Of a DNA stretch of 64,000 bases, positions 40,434-48,297 are shown piece after piece (positions within the stretch are counted from its first letter, which is position 1; each line of letters opens with the position of its first letter). Location of the stretch: the NCBI GenBank assembly GCA_018362935.1, contig JAHALQ010000004.1:13073-77072 (forward strand), read 5' to 3'. Position numbers and translations under genes: made by a program. Source of the DNA: Pseudomonadota bacterium. Lineage in GTDB: Bacteria > Pseudomonadota > Alphaproteobacteria > RF32 > CAG-239. A model generated the notes under the pieces. The model was not told the DNA's origin. It worked only from the letters and a program-made list of their open reading frames with translations, and did no database searches.

Positions 40434-40826
40434 ATGAAAAAATACGCAAAAATCATAAACGAAGAAACAAAAGCCTGCGATGTAGGCGTTGGCACCGACA
40501 CAAAATTTTACGTATCAATTGGTATGGTTGAAATGGATGTAGAACAGGGCAATGACGGAAATTGGTATGTTGCTGGTTTTGCTCCACACGAACCTGAACC
40601 GACAGTAGAAGAACAGAACGAGTCGATTCGCCAGCAACGGTTTCTCCACATGACGACCGAAGCTGATCCGCTTAAATATGATTACGAGGAAGCCCTGGCG
40701 CGCGGCGCGGATAACGTTGAAGAACTTAAAGCGGCATGGCTGGCAAAGAAAGACGAGATAAGGGAACAGCTTCCGTATATAGCGGAAGAAACACAAGCCT
40801 CTGAGGAAGATATCTCAGAGGCTTAA
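40434..40826 (+). CDS. Tail fibre assembly chaperone-like protein
   Basis: 130 residues after AAGGAG. A beta N-terminus (YAKIINEETKACDVGVGTD) and a C-terminal helix (QQRFLHMTTEADPLKYDYEE ... ELKAAWLAKKDEIREQLPY) are typical of small fibre-assembly proteins. Confidence 0.65.
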   Translation: MKKYAKIINEETKACDVGVGTDTKFYVSIGMVEMDVEQGNDGNWYVAGFAPHEPEPTVEEQNESIRQQRFLHMTTEADPLKYDYEEALARGADNVEELKAAWLAKKDEIREQLPYIAEETQASEEDISEA

Positions 40827-40833
40827 ATTTTAG

Positions 40834-40918
40834 AAAGAGGACGGGGAGTTGGGACTCCCCGCCTTTCGGGCGGTAACCCGAAAAGAGAAAGCAGCATGCT
40901 TTACTTCCTACTCTCTTT
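40834..40918 (+). ncRNA. Four-stem structured intergenic RNA candidate
   Basis: Outer pair AAAGAG/CTCTTT (40834/40913) encloses three hairpins: GGGGAG/CTCCCC (40843/40855), TTTCGGG/CCCGAAA (40864/40877), and AAAGCA/TGCTTT (40888/40897). No T run follows, so it is not a plain terminator. It lies between fibre and lysis genes; class unknown. Confidence 0.5.
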
Positions 40919-40986
40919 GTGTCCGAAACACATTTAAACGAGTAGGTTAAATTTACCTAAGAGTCAACTTTAAATAAGGGCACAAG

Positions 40987-41310
40987 ATGAAAAAAGAATT
41001 TGTTGATACAATAATTGAGGTCGCGCCTGTTATTTTTACTGTCAGTATAGCGGCTTCTTTTTTGAAAGGAGCAAAGACCGTGGTTGAGTATTTCAAAGCA
41101 TTGTTGGCATCATATCTTGTCGGGCTGCCTGCGGCATGCATAACTGAGTATTTTATTCGTGACCCGGAAGCGTGGATGTTGAAATACGCGGTTGTACTTG
41201 CTCTGGCAGCCTTTGGTATATGTGTTTTTAACGGCCTTTTTAAGATTTTCAAACATTTCGAAGAGCATCCGGAAAAAACAATTGATGAAATTAAAAGAGG
41301 CGTCAAATGA
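40987..41310 (+). CDS. Holin
   Basis: 107 residues with three hydrophobic segments (about 11-28, 38-58, 67-87) and a charged C-terminal tail (HFEEHPEKTIDEIKRG), immediately before the lysozyme with an ATGA overlap. Class I-like topology. It times lysis by opening the inner membrane. Confidence 0.72.
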   Translation: MKKEFVDTIIEVAPVIFTVSIAASFLKGAKTVVEYFKALLASYLVGLPAACITEYFIRDPEAWMLKYAVVLALAAFGICVFNGLFKIFKHFEEHPEKTIDEIKRGVK

Positions 41311-41777
41311 TAAGTGTTGAGGAATCCGTGCAGCGTCTGAGCCTGCACGAAGGAATCCGCTTGCAGCCGTATCGCTGCCCGGCGGGATATTTGACAATCG
41401 GCGTCGGCCGGAATTTGGAAACCAATCCGATTTCGGCGGAAGAAGAACGAGTTGTAGGAGATTGGAGAAGCGGCATCACCAAAGAGGCCGCCTTTTATTT
41501 GCTGCGGCACGACATTAACCGGGTAACGGCAGAATGCCGGGAACGAATTCCTTTTTGGAAAGAGTTGGATGACGAGCGGCAGTATGCGCTGCTGGATATG
41601 GCCTTTAATCTCGGCGTTGCCGGGCTTTTGAAGTTTAAGAAAATGCTGGCTTATCTCGGAGTCGGCAATTATCGTCAGGCGGCGGTGGAATGTTTGGCTT
41701 CCAAATATGCCAAAGATACCGGGCGCCGTGCTGAAAGAATCGCAGAAACAATTAGGACTGGGAGGTTTATAATATGA
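41307..41777 (+). CDS. Endolysin, T4/P21-type lysozyme (GH24)
   Basis: 156 residues. The catalytic triad spacing is E-8-C-5-T (HEGIRLQPYRCPAGYLTIGVGRN), with Cys in the place of Asp, as in several phage lysozymes. ALLDMAFNLGVAGLLKFKKML and the final GRRAERIAETIRTG are conserved. No signal-anchor, so it depends on the holin. Cuts peptidoglycan glycan strands. Confidence 0.92.
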   Translation: MISVEESVQRLSLHEGIRLQPYRCPAGYLTIGVGRNLETNPISAEEERVVGDWRSGITKEAAFYLLRHDINRVTAECRERIPFWKELDDERQYALLDMAFNLGVAGLLKFKKMLAYLGVGNYRQAAVECLASKYAKDTGRRAERIAETIRTGRFII

Positions 41778-42355
41778 TTTACTTGTATTTTGCTTTGTTT
41801 GTTGCCGTTTCTGCGCTGCTGTGGCGCATACGCGGCGGTTTGTGGAAAAAGTATATTCCGGCCAACAAAGTTTGGTATGCCGTCGCTTTTGGTTTGCTGG
41901 GTTATTTTTATTTCGGAAACTTTGAGGCAGCAATTATCGGCTTTATCTGCTGCTATGCCAGCTATCAGCTGTATGGCTGGGGGCTGTATGTCGGGCGGCT
42001 GGTTTCGGGCGGCGCGCTTAATCCAAATCTGGTGCAGTATCGGGAATGCGAGCTGATTGATGATTTGCTGTACAGTTGCCGCATCAGTTTTAAGGGCAAG
42101 GAATATTATCTTTATCAATACCCGCGGTTATTCGGGTTCTGCGGCACGACGCTGACGGGGCTGATTATCACGTTTTTATGGGGGCTGTATCTCGGCAGCA
42201 TCGCCGTTATGTTGTCCGGCCTCGGTATGGGTGTGTGCTATTGGCTGGGGTATTTGTTCAATAAGTTAGTTCCTGAGAAAAAAGGCGGCTGGGGGTATGG
42301 CGAGTATATTTTCGGCGCATACCTCGGCGGCTGGCTGGCATGGGTGACGTTATGA
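41774..42355 (+). CDS. Multi-pass membrane protein in the lysis cassette
   Basis: 193 residues with about five hydrophobic segments and conserved-looking loops (LWRIRGGLWKKYIP, KEYYLYQYPRLFG, GGWGYGEYIFGAYLGG). Sits between lysozyme and spanins. Not recognised; perhaps a second holin or antiholin. Confidence 0.55.
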   Translation: MIYLYFALFVAVSALLWRIRGGLWKKYIPANKVWYAVAFGLLGYFYFGNFEAAIIGFICCYASYQLYGWGLYVGRLVSGGALNPNLVQYRECELIDDLLYSCRISFKGKEYYLYQYPRLFGFCGTTLTGLIITFLWGLYLGSIAVMLSGLGMGVCYWLGYLFNKLVPEKKGGWGYGEYIFGAYLGGWLAWVTL

Positions 42356-42633
42356 AGTATATTTTGATATGTGCAGGAATTTTGTTTATCTGGGCGGTTT
42401 TAAACCAGTTTCGGATTAATTTATTGCAGAATGAAGTGAAAAAGCTCGAAATCAATAATCAAAACCTGCAAATCCAAATTGGGAGAATGCAAAATGCAGA
42501 AAAAGAATCATCAAAGACGATTTCCGCTTTGCGTAAAGCCGCAGAAGCCGACAAAAAAAATCTTGATTGGTATCGGCAGCCTGTGCCTGCTGATGTGCTT
42601 GCTGAGCTGCAAAAGCGACATAACCGTCATTGA
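42352..42633 (+). CDS. Rz-like inner-membrane spanin
   Basis: 93 residues: N-terminal membrane anchor (YILICAGILFIWAVL) then a periplasmic coiled coil (INLLQNEVKKLEINNQNLQI ... KTISALRKAAEADKKN). ATGA overlap with the previous gene. Contains the Rz1-like gene in another frame. Confidence 0.82.
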   Translation: MKYILICAGILFIWAVLNQFRINLLQNEVKKLEINNQNLQIQIGRMQNAEKESSKTISALRKAAEADKKNLDWYRQPVPADVLAELQKRHNRH

Positions 42634-42715
42634 ACCGGTCAAGCCGGATTGTATCAATACAATACACGTCAACGGTGACCTGCTGGAATGCCTAGCGAGA
42701 TATGATGAGATGTAA
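42494..42715 (+). CDS. Rz1-like outer-membrane lipoprotein spanin
   Basis: 73 residues in the +1 frame relative to the Rz-like gene, starting inside it with GGGAG eight bases upstream. Basic N-terminus, hydrophobic helix, and lipobox LLSCKSD at about 36-39. With the Rz-like protein it would fuse inner and outer membranes in the last lysis step. Confidence 0.8.
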   Translation: MQKKNHQRRFPLCVKPQKPTKKILIGIGSLCLLMCLLSCKSDITVIEPVKPDCINTIHVNGDLLECLARYDEM

Positions 42716-42741
42716 AATACCATTCCCGTCGATTCTTTAAA

Positions 42742-42750
42742 AGTCAGAAT
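42742..42750 (+). repeat. Putative integrase arm-type site, copy 3
   Basis: AGTCAGAAT, 80 bp inside attR, followed by AAAA. Confidence 0.5.
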
Positions 42751-42763
42751 AAAAAATTTAAAA

Positions 42764-42772
42764 AGTCAGAAT
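42764..42772 (+). repeat. Putative integrase arm-type site, copy 4
   Basis: AGTCAGAAT followed by GAA, 22 bp from copy 3: two helical turns. Confidence 0.5.
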
Positions 42773-42821
42773 GAAGTATTAAAAACAAGTAAAAACAAAT
42801 AGATATAAAAAATAACCAACT

Positions 42822-42887
42822 GACTCAAAATCTTGTGGCCTCTGGCCGTGTCAGTTCAAGTCTGACTACCCCTACCAAGTTGAAAAA
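42822..42887 (+). repeat. attR core (66-bp direct repeat)
   Basis: Identical to 2622-2687; carries the displaced 3' part of the original tRNA-Leu gene. Confidence 0.95.
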
Positions 42888-42913
42888 GACCGGATATTGT
42901 CCGGTCTTTTTTT
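42887..42913 (+). terminator. Displaced host terminator of tRNA-Leu
   Basis: AGACCGGA-TATTG-TCCGGTCT with seven T, directly after attR; the original terminator of the tRNA before integration. Confidence 0.85.
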
Positions 42914-42921
42914 ATGCAGTG

Positions 42922-44247
42922 TTATACTTGTACGGCCAGCCTGCGTGCCTGTCGGAGATAATGATAAGTAACGGCCGACAGGATAATGTTATAATAGTGT
43001 TCGCAGCTCCAGCACCATGTCAAATCTGCCCGCAGATAAAGCACGACATACCACACCGCCGCCACATAGAACGCCAGGCTGACAAGTTCGAGATTCATGC
43101 CGAGCTTTGTGCGCCCGGTGCCGGATATGACGCTGAGCCATACCATTCCGGGAACCAGAGTCGCATATGTGCTGAAAGCCATAACATAGGCGGGAAAGAT
43201 GCCGTCCGTCAGCTGCGGATCGTCGGTAAACACGGACAATACATGTTTATAACCGGCAATCAGCAGAATAATCAGCGGAATGCCGAGAACATAGGCAATT
43301 TTGATTATGCGGCTTGTCGTTTGAGAAATTTCGCCGGCTTTGCCGCAGCCGATAAGATTGCTGGTCAGAGAATTTGCCGTGGCGCTGAGAGCCGCGACAA
43401 TCATAAATGTAAAGGACGTCACGCTGCGTAGGATATTGGAAACCGCAAGTTCTCTTTCCCCGAGATTCTCAATGGCGGTCAGAAAAAACAGCCAGGTTGC
43501 CAGGCTGACAACCGACTGCATGGTTGTCCAGAATGACAGCGCAAATATCTCGCGCAGCAGCGGATAATTCCACCAGACTGTTTTCTGCAGGCCAAAACGT
43601 TTCCGGTCGACTTTCAGCGCCGTGTAAATAACAAAAAACAAAACCGATATCGCTTCCGAAATAACCGAAGCATAAGCCGAACCGGCAATGCCGAGTGCCG
43701 GCATTCCCAGCTTGCCGAAAACCAGTCCGTAGTCAAGAATGATATTGGCGATGAGCATAATCAGCGCATTGAAAGTTAAAACTTTGGTTTCCGTAATGCC
43801 GATAAAAAATGCCCGGAAATTGACAATGATAAAGGCAAAAAACAATCCCCACACACGGGGGTTGATGTATTCCGCCGTCGCTTCAAGAACTTTGGGCGAG
43901 GAAATAAACGCCGACAGTACCGGGCGCGAGAACATATGTGTCATAAATATCATAACGGCTGCTGCCGCTGTCAGAAAACTGATGCTCTGGTAAAAAACTT
44001 CGGCGGTTTTGGAACAATTGCCTTCGCCGTGCCGCCGCGCAATAATGATTTGCACGCCGCTGCTGAAACCATGTCCCAGCATAAACAGGACAATATAAAA
44101 CACCGCGCCTAAGGCCGATGCCCCGAGTTCTATTTCTCCGAGGTGCCCCAAAAACACCGTGTCGGTCACGCCGATAAGCTGCTGAATAATTAATCCGGCC
44201 AAAATCGGAGCGGCGACCTGCCAAATATTTTTATATGAATATGTCAT
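42922..44247 (-). CDS. MATE family efflux transporter
   Basis: 441 residues with about twelve membrane segments in two related halves. The first helix pair (IWQVAAPILAGLIIQQLIGVTDTVFLGHLG) is the MATE signature, and VSNILRSVTSFTFMIVAALSATANSLTSNLIG is the matching element of the second half. It exports cationic compounds in exchange for Na+ or H+. The ATG at 44247 is preferred over a GTG nine bases upstream. Divergent from the TPR-methyltransferase gene. Confidence 0.9.
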   Translation of the reverse strand: MTYSYKNIWQVAAPILAGLIIQQLIGVTDTVFLGHLGEIELGASALGAVFYIVLFMLGHGFSSGVQIIIARRHGEGNCSKTAEVFYQSISFLTAAAAVMIFMTHMFSRPVLSAFISSPKVLEATAEYINPRVWGLFFAFIIVNFRAFFIGITETKVLTFNALIMLIANIILDYGLVFGKLGMPALGIAGSAYASVISEAISVLFFVIYTALKVDRKRFGLQKTVWWNYPLLREIFALSFWTTMQSVVSLATWLFFLTAIENLGERELAVSNILRSVTSFTFMIVAALSATANSLTSNLIGCGKAGEISQTTSRIIKIAYVLGIPLIILLIAGYKHVLSVFTDDPQLTDGIFPAYVMAFSTYATLVPGMVWLSVISGTGRTKLGMNLELVSLAFYVAAVWYVVLYLRADLTWCWSCEHYYNIILSAVTYHYLRQARRLAVQV

Positions 44248-44320
44248 CTTAACCACTTTTTATCTCTATGAGGATTAATATACTTTCAGTAGTCAATTAT
44301 CAAGTTTTTTGGTGCCGCAT

Positions 44321-45577
44321 ATGTTTAAATTCCTTAACGGCTGGATAAAATGCTTTTCAGATTCCGCGCGCTGTGCCGAATGGCTGGCGGCCGGAAATAA
44401 ATATTATGTTGCCGGCGATTATGTGCGCGCAAATAAGTATTATTGCAAAATTCTGCGCCGCCGGCCGCATGACTTTTCGGCTTTGTGCAACCACGCGGCC
44501 GCCAGCCTTTTTCTGAAAGATTACGATGCGGCAAAAACCGGGGCCAATACATTGATAAAAAATTTTCCGCAACAGGCCTGCGGCTGGTCTCTGCGCGGGC
44601 GCGCCCTGTTGGAAGAAGGAGGATGCGCCGCGGCTGTTGACGATTTGCAGCAGGCGGTCAGGTTGGACGCAGCAGATTGTTGGAATTATAACTACCTGGC
44701 TCAGGCCTTGCAGAAATGCGGGCGCCGGAATGACGCGGCGGAAGCGGCGCTGCGTGCTGTCGAAATAAGCGGCGGCGAGGATTCCCAGCAGTTGAATCTG
44801 GCTTACACTTTGTATGAAAATTCTTTGGAAGACGGCGCTGCTTCGGTGCATGGCATACTGCAAAAATGGCATGAAAAATATCCGCAAAACCCCATCGCCG
44901 AACAAAGCTGGAAATCGTTTTTTTATGACGAAAATTATACCAAACCGGACGCACGCTATGTCGAAAAAGTGTTTGACAGTTTTGCCGCTTCGTTTGATGA
45001 AACTTTGCTGAATTTGGAATATGATTCGCCGCGAAAAATTGCGGAAATATTATTTCGGAATTTCAAGCCGGATTCTGCCGTCCGTTATCAGATATTAGAC
45101 CTTGGCTGCGGCACCGGGTTGTGCGGCAGGGCATTGGATTCGCTGTTTAAAAAACGTTTTCTGACCGGGATAGACTTGTCGGCGCCCATGCTGGAAAAAG
45201 CGCGCGCCAAAAGATGTTATGACCGATTGCTGAAAGCTGAAATAGAACAATATCTCAGTCAGGCGGACGAGCGTTTTGACGTCGTGGTTTCAGCCGATGT
45301 TCTGACGTATTTCGGAGCTTTGGACAAGCTGTTTTCCAGGGTGCATTCGGTGTTGAATGACGGCGGTTGTTTTGCCTTTTCGGCCACCCGTAACGGCGTG
45401 AATGAAAAGGACTATTTTCTGCATCCTTCCGGACGCTTTATCCATGCGGAAAAATACCTTGAAAACAGGCTGCAAAAAAACGGATTCCGCATCGTCGAAA
45501 AAGTGGATTCCGTCTTGCGGAAAGAAGGTGAAAATGACGTGTGCGGATGGATATTTCTGGCAACCAAAAACATATAA
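44321..45577 (+). CDS. TPR-repeat SAM-dependent methyltransferase
   Basis: 418 residues. Three or four TPR units at about 20-180 (AEWLAAGNKYYVAGDYVRANKYYCKILRRRP, then WSLRGRALLEEGGCAAAVDDLQQAVRLD) and a class I methyltransferase at about 220-415: motif I ILDLGCGTGLCG, TGIDLSAPMLEKAR, and FDVVVSADVLTYFG. Substrate unknown. Composition is richer in GC than the prophage. Confidence 0.85.
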   Translation: MFKFLNGWIKCFSDSARCAEWLAAGNKYYVAGDYVRANKYYCKILRRRPHDFSALCNHAAASLFLKDYDAAKTGANTLIKNFPQQACGWSLRGRALLEEGGCAAAVDDLQQAVRLDAADCWNYNYLAQALQKCGRRNDAAEAALRAVEISGGEDSQQLNLAYTLYENSLEDGAASVHGILQKWHEKYPQNPIAEQSWKSFFYDENYTKPDARYVEKVFDSFAASFDETLLNLEYDSPRKIAEILFRNFKPDSAVRYQILDLGCGTGLCGRALDSLFKKRFLTGIDLSAPMLEKARAKRCYDRLLKAEIEQYLSQADERFDVVVSADVLTYFGALDKLFSRVHSVLNDGGCFAFSATRNGVNEKDYFLHPSGRFIHAEKYLENRLQKNGFRIVEKVDSVLRKEGENDVCGWIFLATKNI

Positions 45578-45581
45578 AAAA

Positions 45582-45606
45582 ACTCCGCGGCAGGCGGAGT
45601 TTTTTA
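45582..45606. terminator. Bidirectional terminator
   Basis: ACTCCGC-GGCAG-GCGGAGT with A and T runs on either side, between converging genes. Confidence 0.88.
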
Positions 45607-45628
45607 TTGAAAATCTATAAGCTCAAAA

Positions 45629-45883
45629 TTACTTGGAAGATTTTTTTGCGCTTGAAGAAGATTTTGCAGAACTGGCAGATTTCTTAGAGCTGCAAGACTT
45701 TTTGGCAGCGCAGGATTTGCTGCTGGAAGAAGCCTTTTTGCTACAGGAAGACTGGCTGCAGTTGTTGGAAAGCTGTTCAATCGCCAAGGACCAGAAATAC
45801 TCATTCTGACCGTTCGGGCAGCCGGCATTTTGCCAGAGATAATAGGCAGCTTCCTGAATGTATTTTTCATTCATCTTATTCAT
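45629..45883 (-). CDS. DUF2934 protein with Ser/Lys/Cys-rich tail
   Basis: 84 residues. The first 40 match DUF2934 (IQEAAYYLWQNAGCPNGQNEYFWSLAIEQL). The rest is low-complexity Ser/Lys/Ala with six cysteines in spaced pairs (SSCSKKASSSSKSCAAKKSC). The tail could bind nucleic acid or metal. GGAG lies eight bases before the ATG. Confidence 0.75.
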   Translation of the reverse strand: MNKMNEKYIQEAAYYLWQNAGCPNGQNEYFWSLAIEQLSNNCSQSSCSKKASSSSKSCAAKKSCSSKKSASSAKSSSSAKKSSK

Positions 45884-46093
45884 AATACTAACTCCAAATA
45901 AAGTTCGGTAAACACTGACTAATATACAATTAAAAAATAATACGTCAATAGCTAATGCTGTAAAAATCTATTTTTCCAGAAAAAAACTTATTTGCGCGCT
46001 AAAAAGCTTGCATTTAAAAGCAGATGAAATTATAGATATCTTATGCGGGGTAAACGCCTCCGAATTATGTTGTAAAATTTAAGGAAATTGTAG

Positions 46094-48286
46094 ATGCCAA
46101 ACTTATTGTCAAAAGAAGAAATGGAAGCCGTAATCAACGGTGATCACGGTAATGTTTTTGCGGTGCTGGGAATTCACAAAAACAAGGGCAGTAAAGAAGT
46201 TTTTATCCGCACTTACCAGCCGCATTCCAAAAGCGTCGAACTGCTGGATTATGACAACAATTCCTTAGGATATTTTACCAAACTGGATGACCGCGGATTT
46301 TATCAGATTGACCTCGGTGCTCGTGAAAATTTTGCTTATAAATTCCGTATCGAAAACGACCTCGGCGTCAAATACGAAGCAGAAGATCCCTATCGTTTCC
46401 CGTCAATTTTGGGCGATATGGATATCTATCTTTTGGCCGAAGGAAACCATCTTGAAATGTATAAAAAACTCGGTGCGCATCCGATTGAGCTGAACGGTGT
46501 GCGCGGCGTCAGTTTTGCGGTATGGGCGCCTAATGCCAAACGTGTCAGCGTGGTCGGAAATTTCAATAACTGGGACGGCCGCGTCAACGTCATGCGCAAG
46601 CACCCGACCTGCGGCATATGGGATATTTTTATTCCCGGCATTTATGAAAACGAAATTTACAAATATGAGGTCAAGGCGCAGGACAATGCGATTATTGTCA
46701 AAGCCGATCCGCTCGCTTTTTATTCCGAAAAAAGACCCAATACCGCATCGGTGGTTTATGATATCAACCATTATAACTGGAATGATGCAGGCTGGATGAA
46801 TTACCGCGAGGAATATAATTCTTTCGACAAGCCGATGTCGATATACGAGGTGCATCTCGGGTCGTGGCGCCGCAAGGACAACAACGATTATATGACTTAT
46901 CGCGAACTGGCGGATACTCTCATTCCCTATGTCGTCAATATGGGCTTTACCCACGTCGAATTTTTGCCGCTGACCGAACATCCGTTTGACGGTTCCTGGG
47001 GCTATCAGGTCGTCGGCATGTTTGCGCCGACCAGCCGCTTCGGCACGCCGGATGACTTCCGCTATTTGATTGACAAGTTTCATCAGGCCGGTATTTCAGT
47101 TATCATGGACTGGGTGCCCGCGCACTTTCCCAAAGACGGTCACGGGCTCAATGAATTTGACGGCACGCATTTGTATGAACACGCCGATCCGCGCAAGGGT
47201 GAGCACACCGACTGGGGCACTAAAATTTATAACTACGGCCGCACCGAGGTCATGAACTTCCTGTGCGCCAGCGCCGTCTTCTGGCTAAAGGAATATCACA
47301 TTGACGGCCTGCGCGTCGATGCCGTCGCCTCAATGCTGTACCTTGATTATTCGCGCAAAAACGGCGAGTGGATTCCCAACATCTACGGCGGCAACGAAAA
47401 TATTGAAGCAATCGCTTTCCTTCGCCGCATGAATGAACTGGCTTACTCGCAGACCAAAGGCGCCATCACCATTGCCGAAGAGTCGACGGCCTGGCCGATG
47501 GTTTCGCGTCCGACGTCAATGGGCGGCCTCGGTTTCGGTTATAAATGGAACATGGGCTGGATGAACGACACGCTCAAGTACATTTCGCACGAGCCGGTTC
47601 ACCGCAAATATCATCACGGCATGCTGACATTCGGTCTGCTTTATGCTTTTAACGAAAACTTTATTTTGCCGATATCGCATGACGAGGTTGTTCACGGCAA
47701 AGGTTCAATGCTGTCCAAAATGCCGGGCGACGAATGGCAGAAATTTGCCAACCTGCGTGCTTATTACGGGTTTATGTATACGCATCCCGGCAAAAAGCTT
47801 TTGTTTATGGGCTGCGATTTCGGCCAGGATTGGGAGTGGAATGCCGAAGAAGGGCTGCGCTGGTTCCTGCTTGATCATCCGATGTATCGCGGCATGCAGA
47901 ATTGCGTGCGCGATCTGAACCTGATGTATAAGGGCAACGCGCCTTTGTACCAGCAGGATTTTGATTATCGCGGTTTCGAATGGATAGACCACTCCAATTC
48001 GGACGAAAGCATCATATCTTACATGCGCAAGGGATATGATCCCAACGATTACCTGATTGTCATATCCAACTTTACGCCGGTTGTCCGTGAAGATTACCGC
48101 TGCGGCGTTAACGAAGATTGTTCCTATCAGGAAATTTTTAACAGTGATGATGTAAACTACTGGGGCAGCGGCGTTAAGAATGAGGGAATGATGCACGCCG
48201 AAAACATCGGCTGGAATTGTAAGCCGATGTCGATTAAGCTGCGTGTGCCGCCCCTGGCGACAATCGTTCTGAAACCGATTAGATAA
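46094..48286 (+). CDS. glgB: 1,4-alpha-glucan branching enzyme
   Basis: 730 residues, full length. N-terminal carbohydrate-binding modules (GDHGNVFAVLGIHKN; GVSFAVWAPNAKRVSVVGNFNNWDG) precede a GH13 barrel: EFLPLTEHPFDGSWGYQ, nucleophile Asp in DGLRVDAVASML near 412, acid/base Glu in IAEESTAWP near 461, and SHDEVVHGKGSM near 529. It makes alpha-1,6 branches in glycogen. First gene of glgB-glgX-malQ-HAD; the 210-bp gap before it probably holds the promoter, but I see no convincing consensus. Confidence 0.97.
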   Translation: MPNLLSKEEMEAVINGDHGNVFAVLGIHKNKGSKEVFIRTYQPHSKSVELLDYDNNSLGYFTKLDDRGFYQIDLGARENFAYKFRIENDLGVKYEAEDPYRFPSILGDMDIYLLAEGNHLEMYKKLGAHPIELNGVRGVSFAVWAPNAKRVSVVGNFNNWDGRVNVMRKHPTCGIWDIFIPGIYENEIYKYEVKAQDNAIIVKADPLAFYSEKRPNTASVVYDINHYNWNDAGWMNYREEYNSFDKPMSIYEVHLGSWRRKDNNDYMTYRELADTLIPYVVNMGFTHVEFLPLTEHPFDGSWGYQVVGMFAPTSRFGTPDDFRYLIDKFHQAGISVIMDWVPAHFPKDGHGLNEFDGTHLYEHADPRKGEHTDWGTKIYNYGRTEVMNFLCASAVFWLKEYHIDGLRVDAVASMLYLDYSRKNGEWIPNIYGGNENIEAIAFLRRMNELAYSQTKGAITIAEESTAWPMVSRPTSMGGLGFGYKWNMGWMNDTLKYISHEPVHRKYHHGMLTFGLLYAFNENFILPISHDEVVHGKGSMLSKMPGDEWQKFANLRAYYGFMYTHPGKKLLFMGCDFGQDWEWNAEEGLRWFLLDHPMYRGMQNCVRDLNLMYKGNAPLYQQDFDYRGFEWIDHSNSDESIISYMRKGYDPNDYLIVISNFTPVVREDYRCGVNEDCSYQEIFNSDDVNYWGSGVKNEGMMHAENIGWNCKPMSIKLRVPPLATIVLKPIR

Positions 48287-48297
48287 AAGGATGTTAT

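Larger units (their letters stand above)
2622..42887. mobile_element. Complete temperate myovirus prophage integrated in tRNA-Leu(CAA)
   Basis: Bounded by identical 66-bp repeats and carrying, in order, integrase, early left genes, repressor and operators, early right genes, terminase, portal, capsid, contractile tail, baseplate, fibres and lysis genes. No structural gene looks broken, so it may be inducible. The DUF1073 portal, DUF2184 capsid and DUF3383 sheath combination indicates a contractile-tailed phage. The repeat starts are exactly 40,200 bp apart. Confidence 0.95.

Noticed and set aside
40953..41933. 326-codon open frame on the minus strand
   Set aside because: It lies opposite the holin and lysozyme, which have clear families, overlaps and ribosome sites; the antisense translation has no recognisable domain.
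2622..42887. Mu-like transposable phage
   Set aside because: A Mu gpF-type head protein is present, but a tyrosine integrase, tRNA attachment repeats and no transposase genes show site-specific integration.
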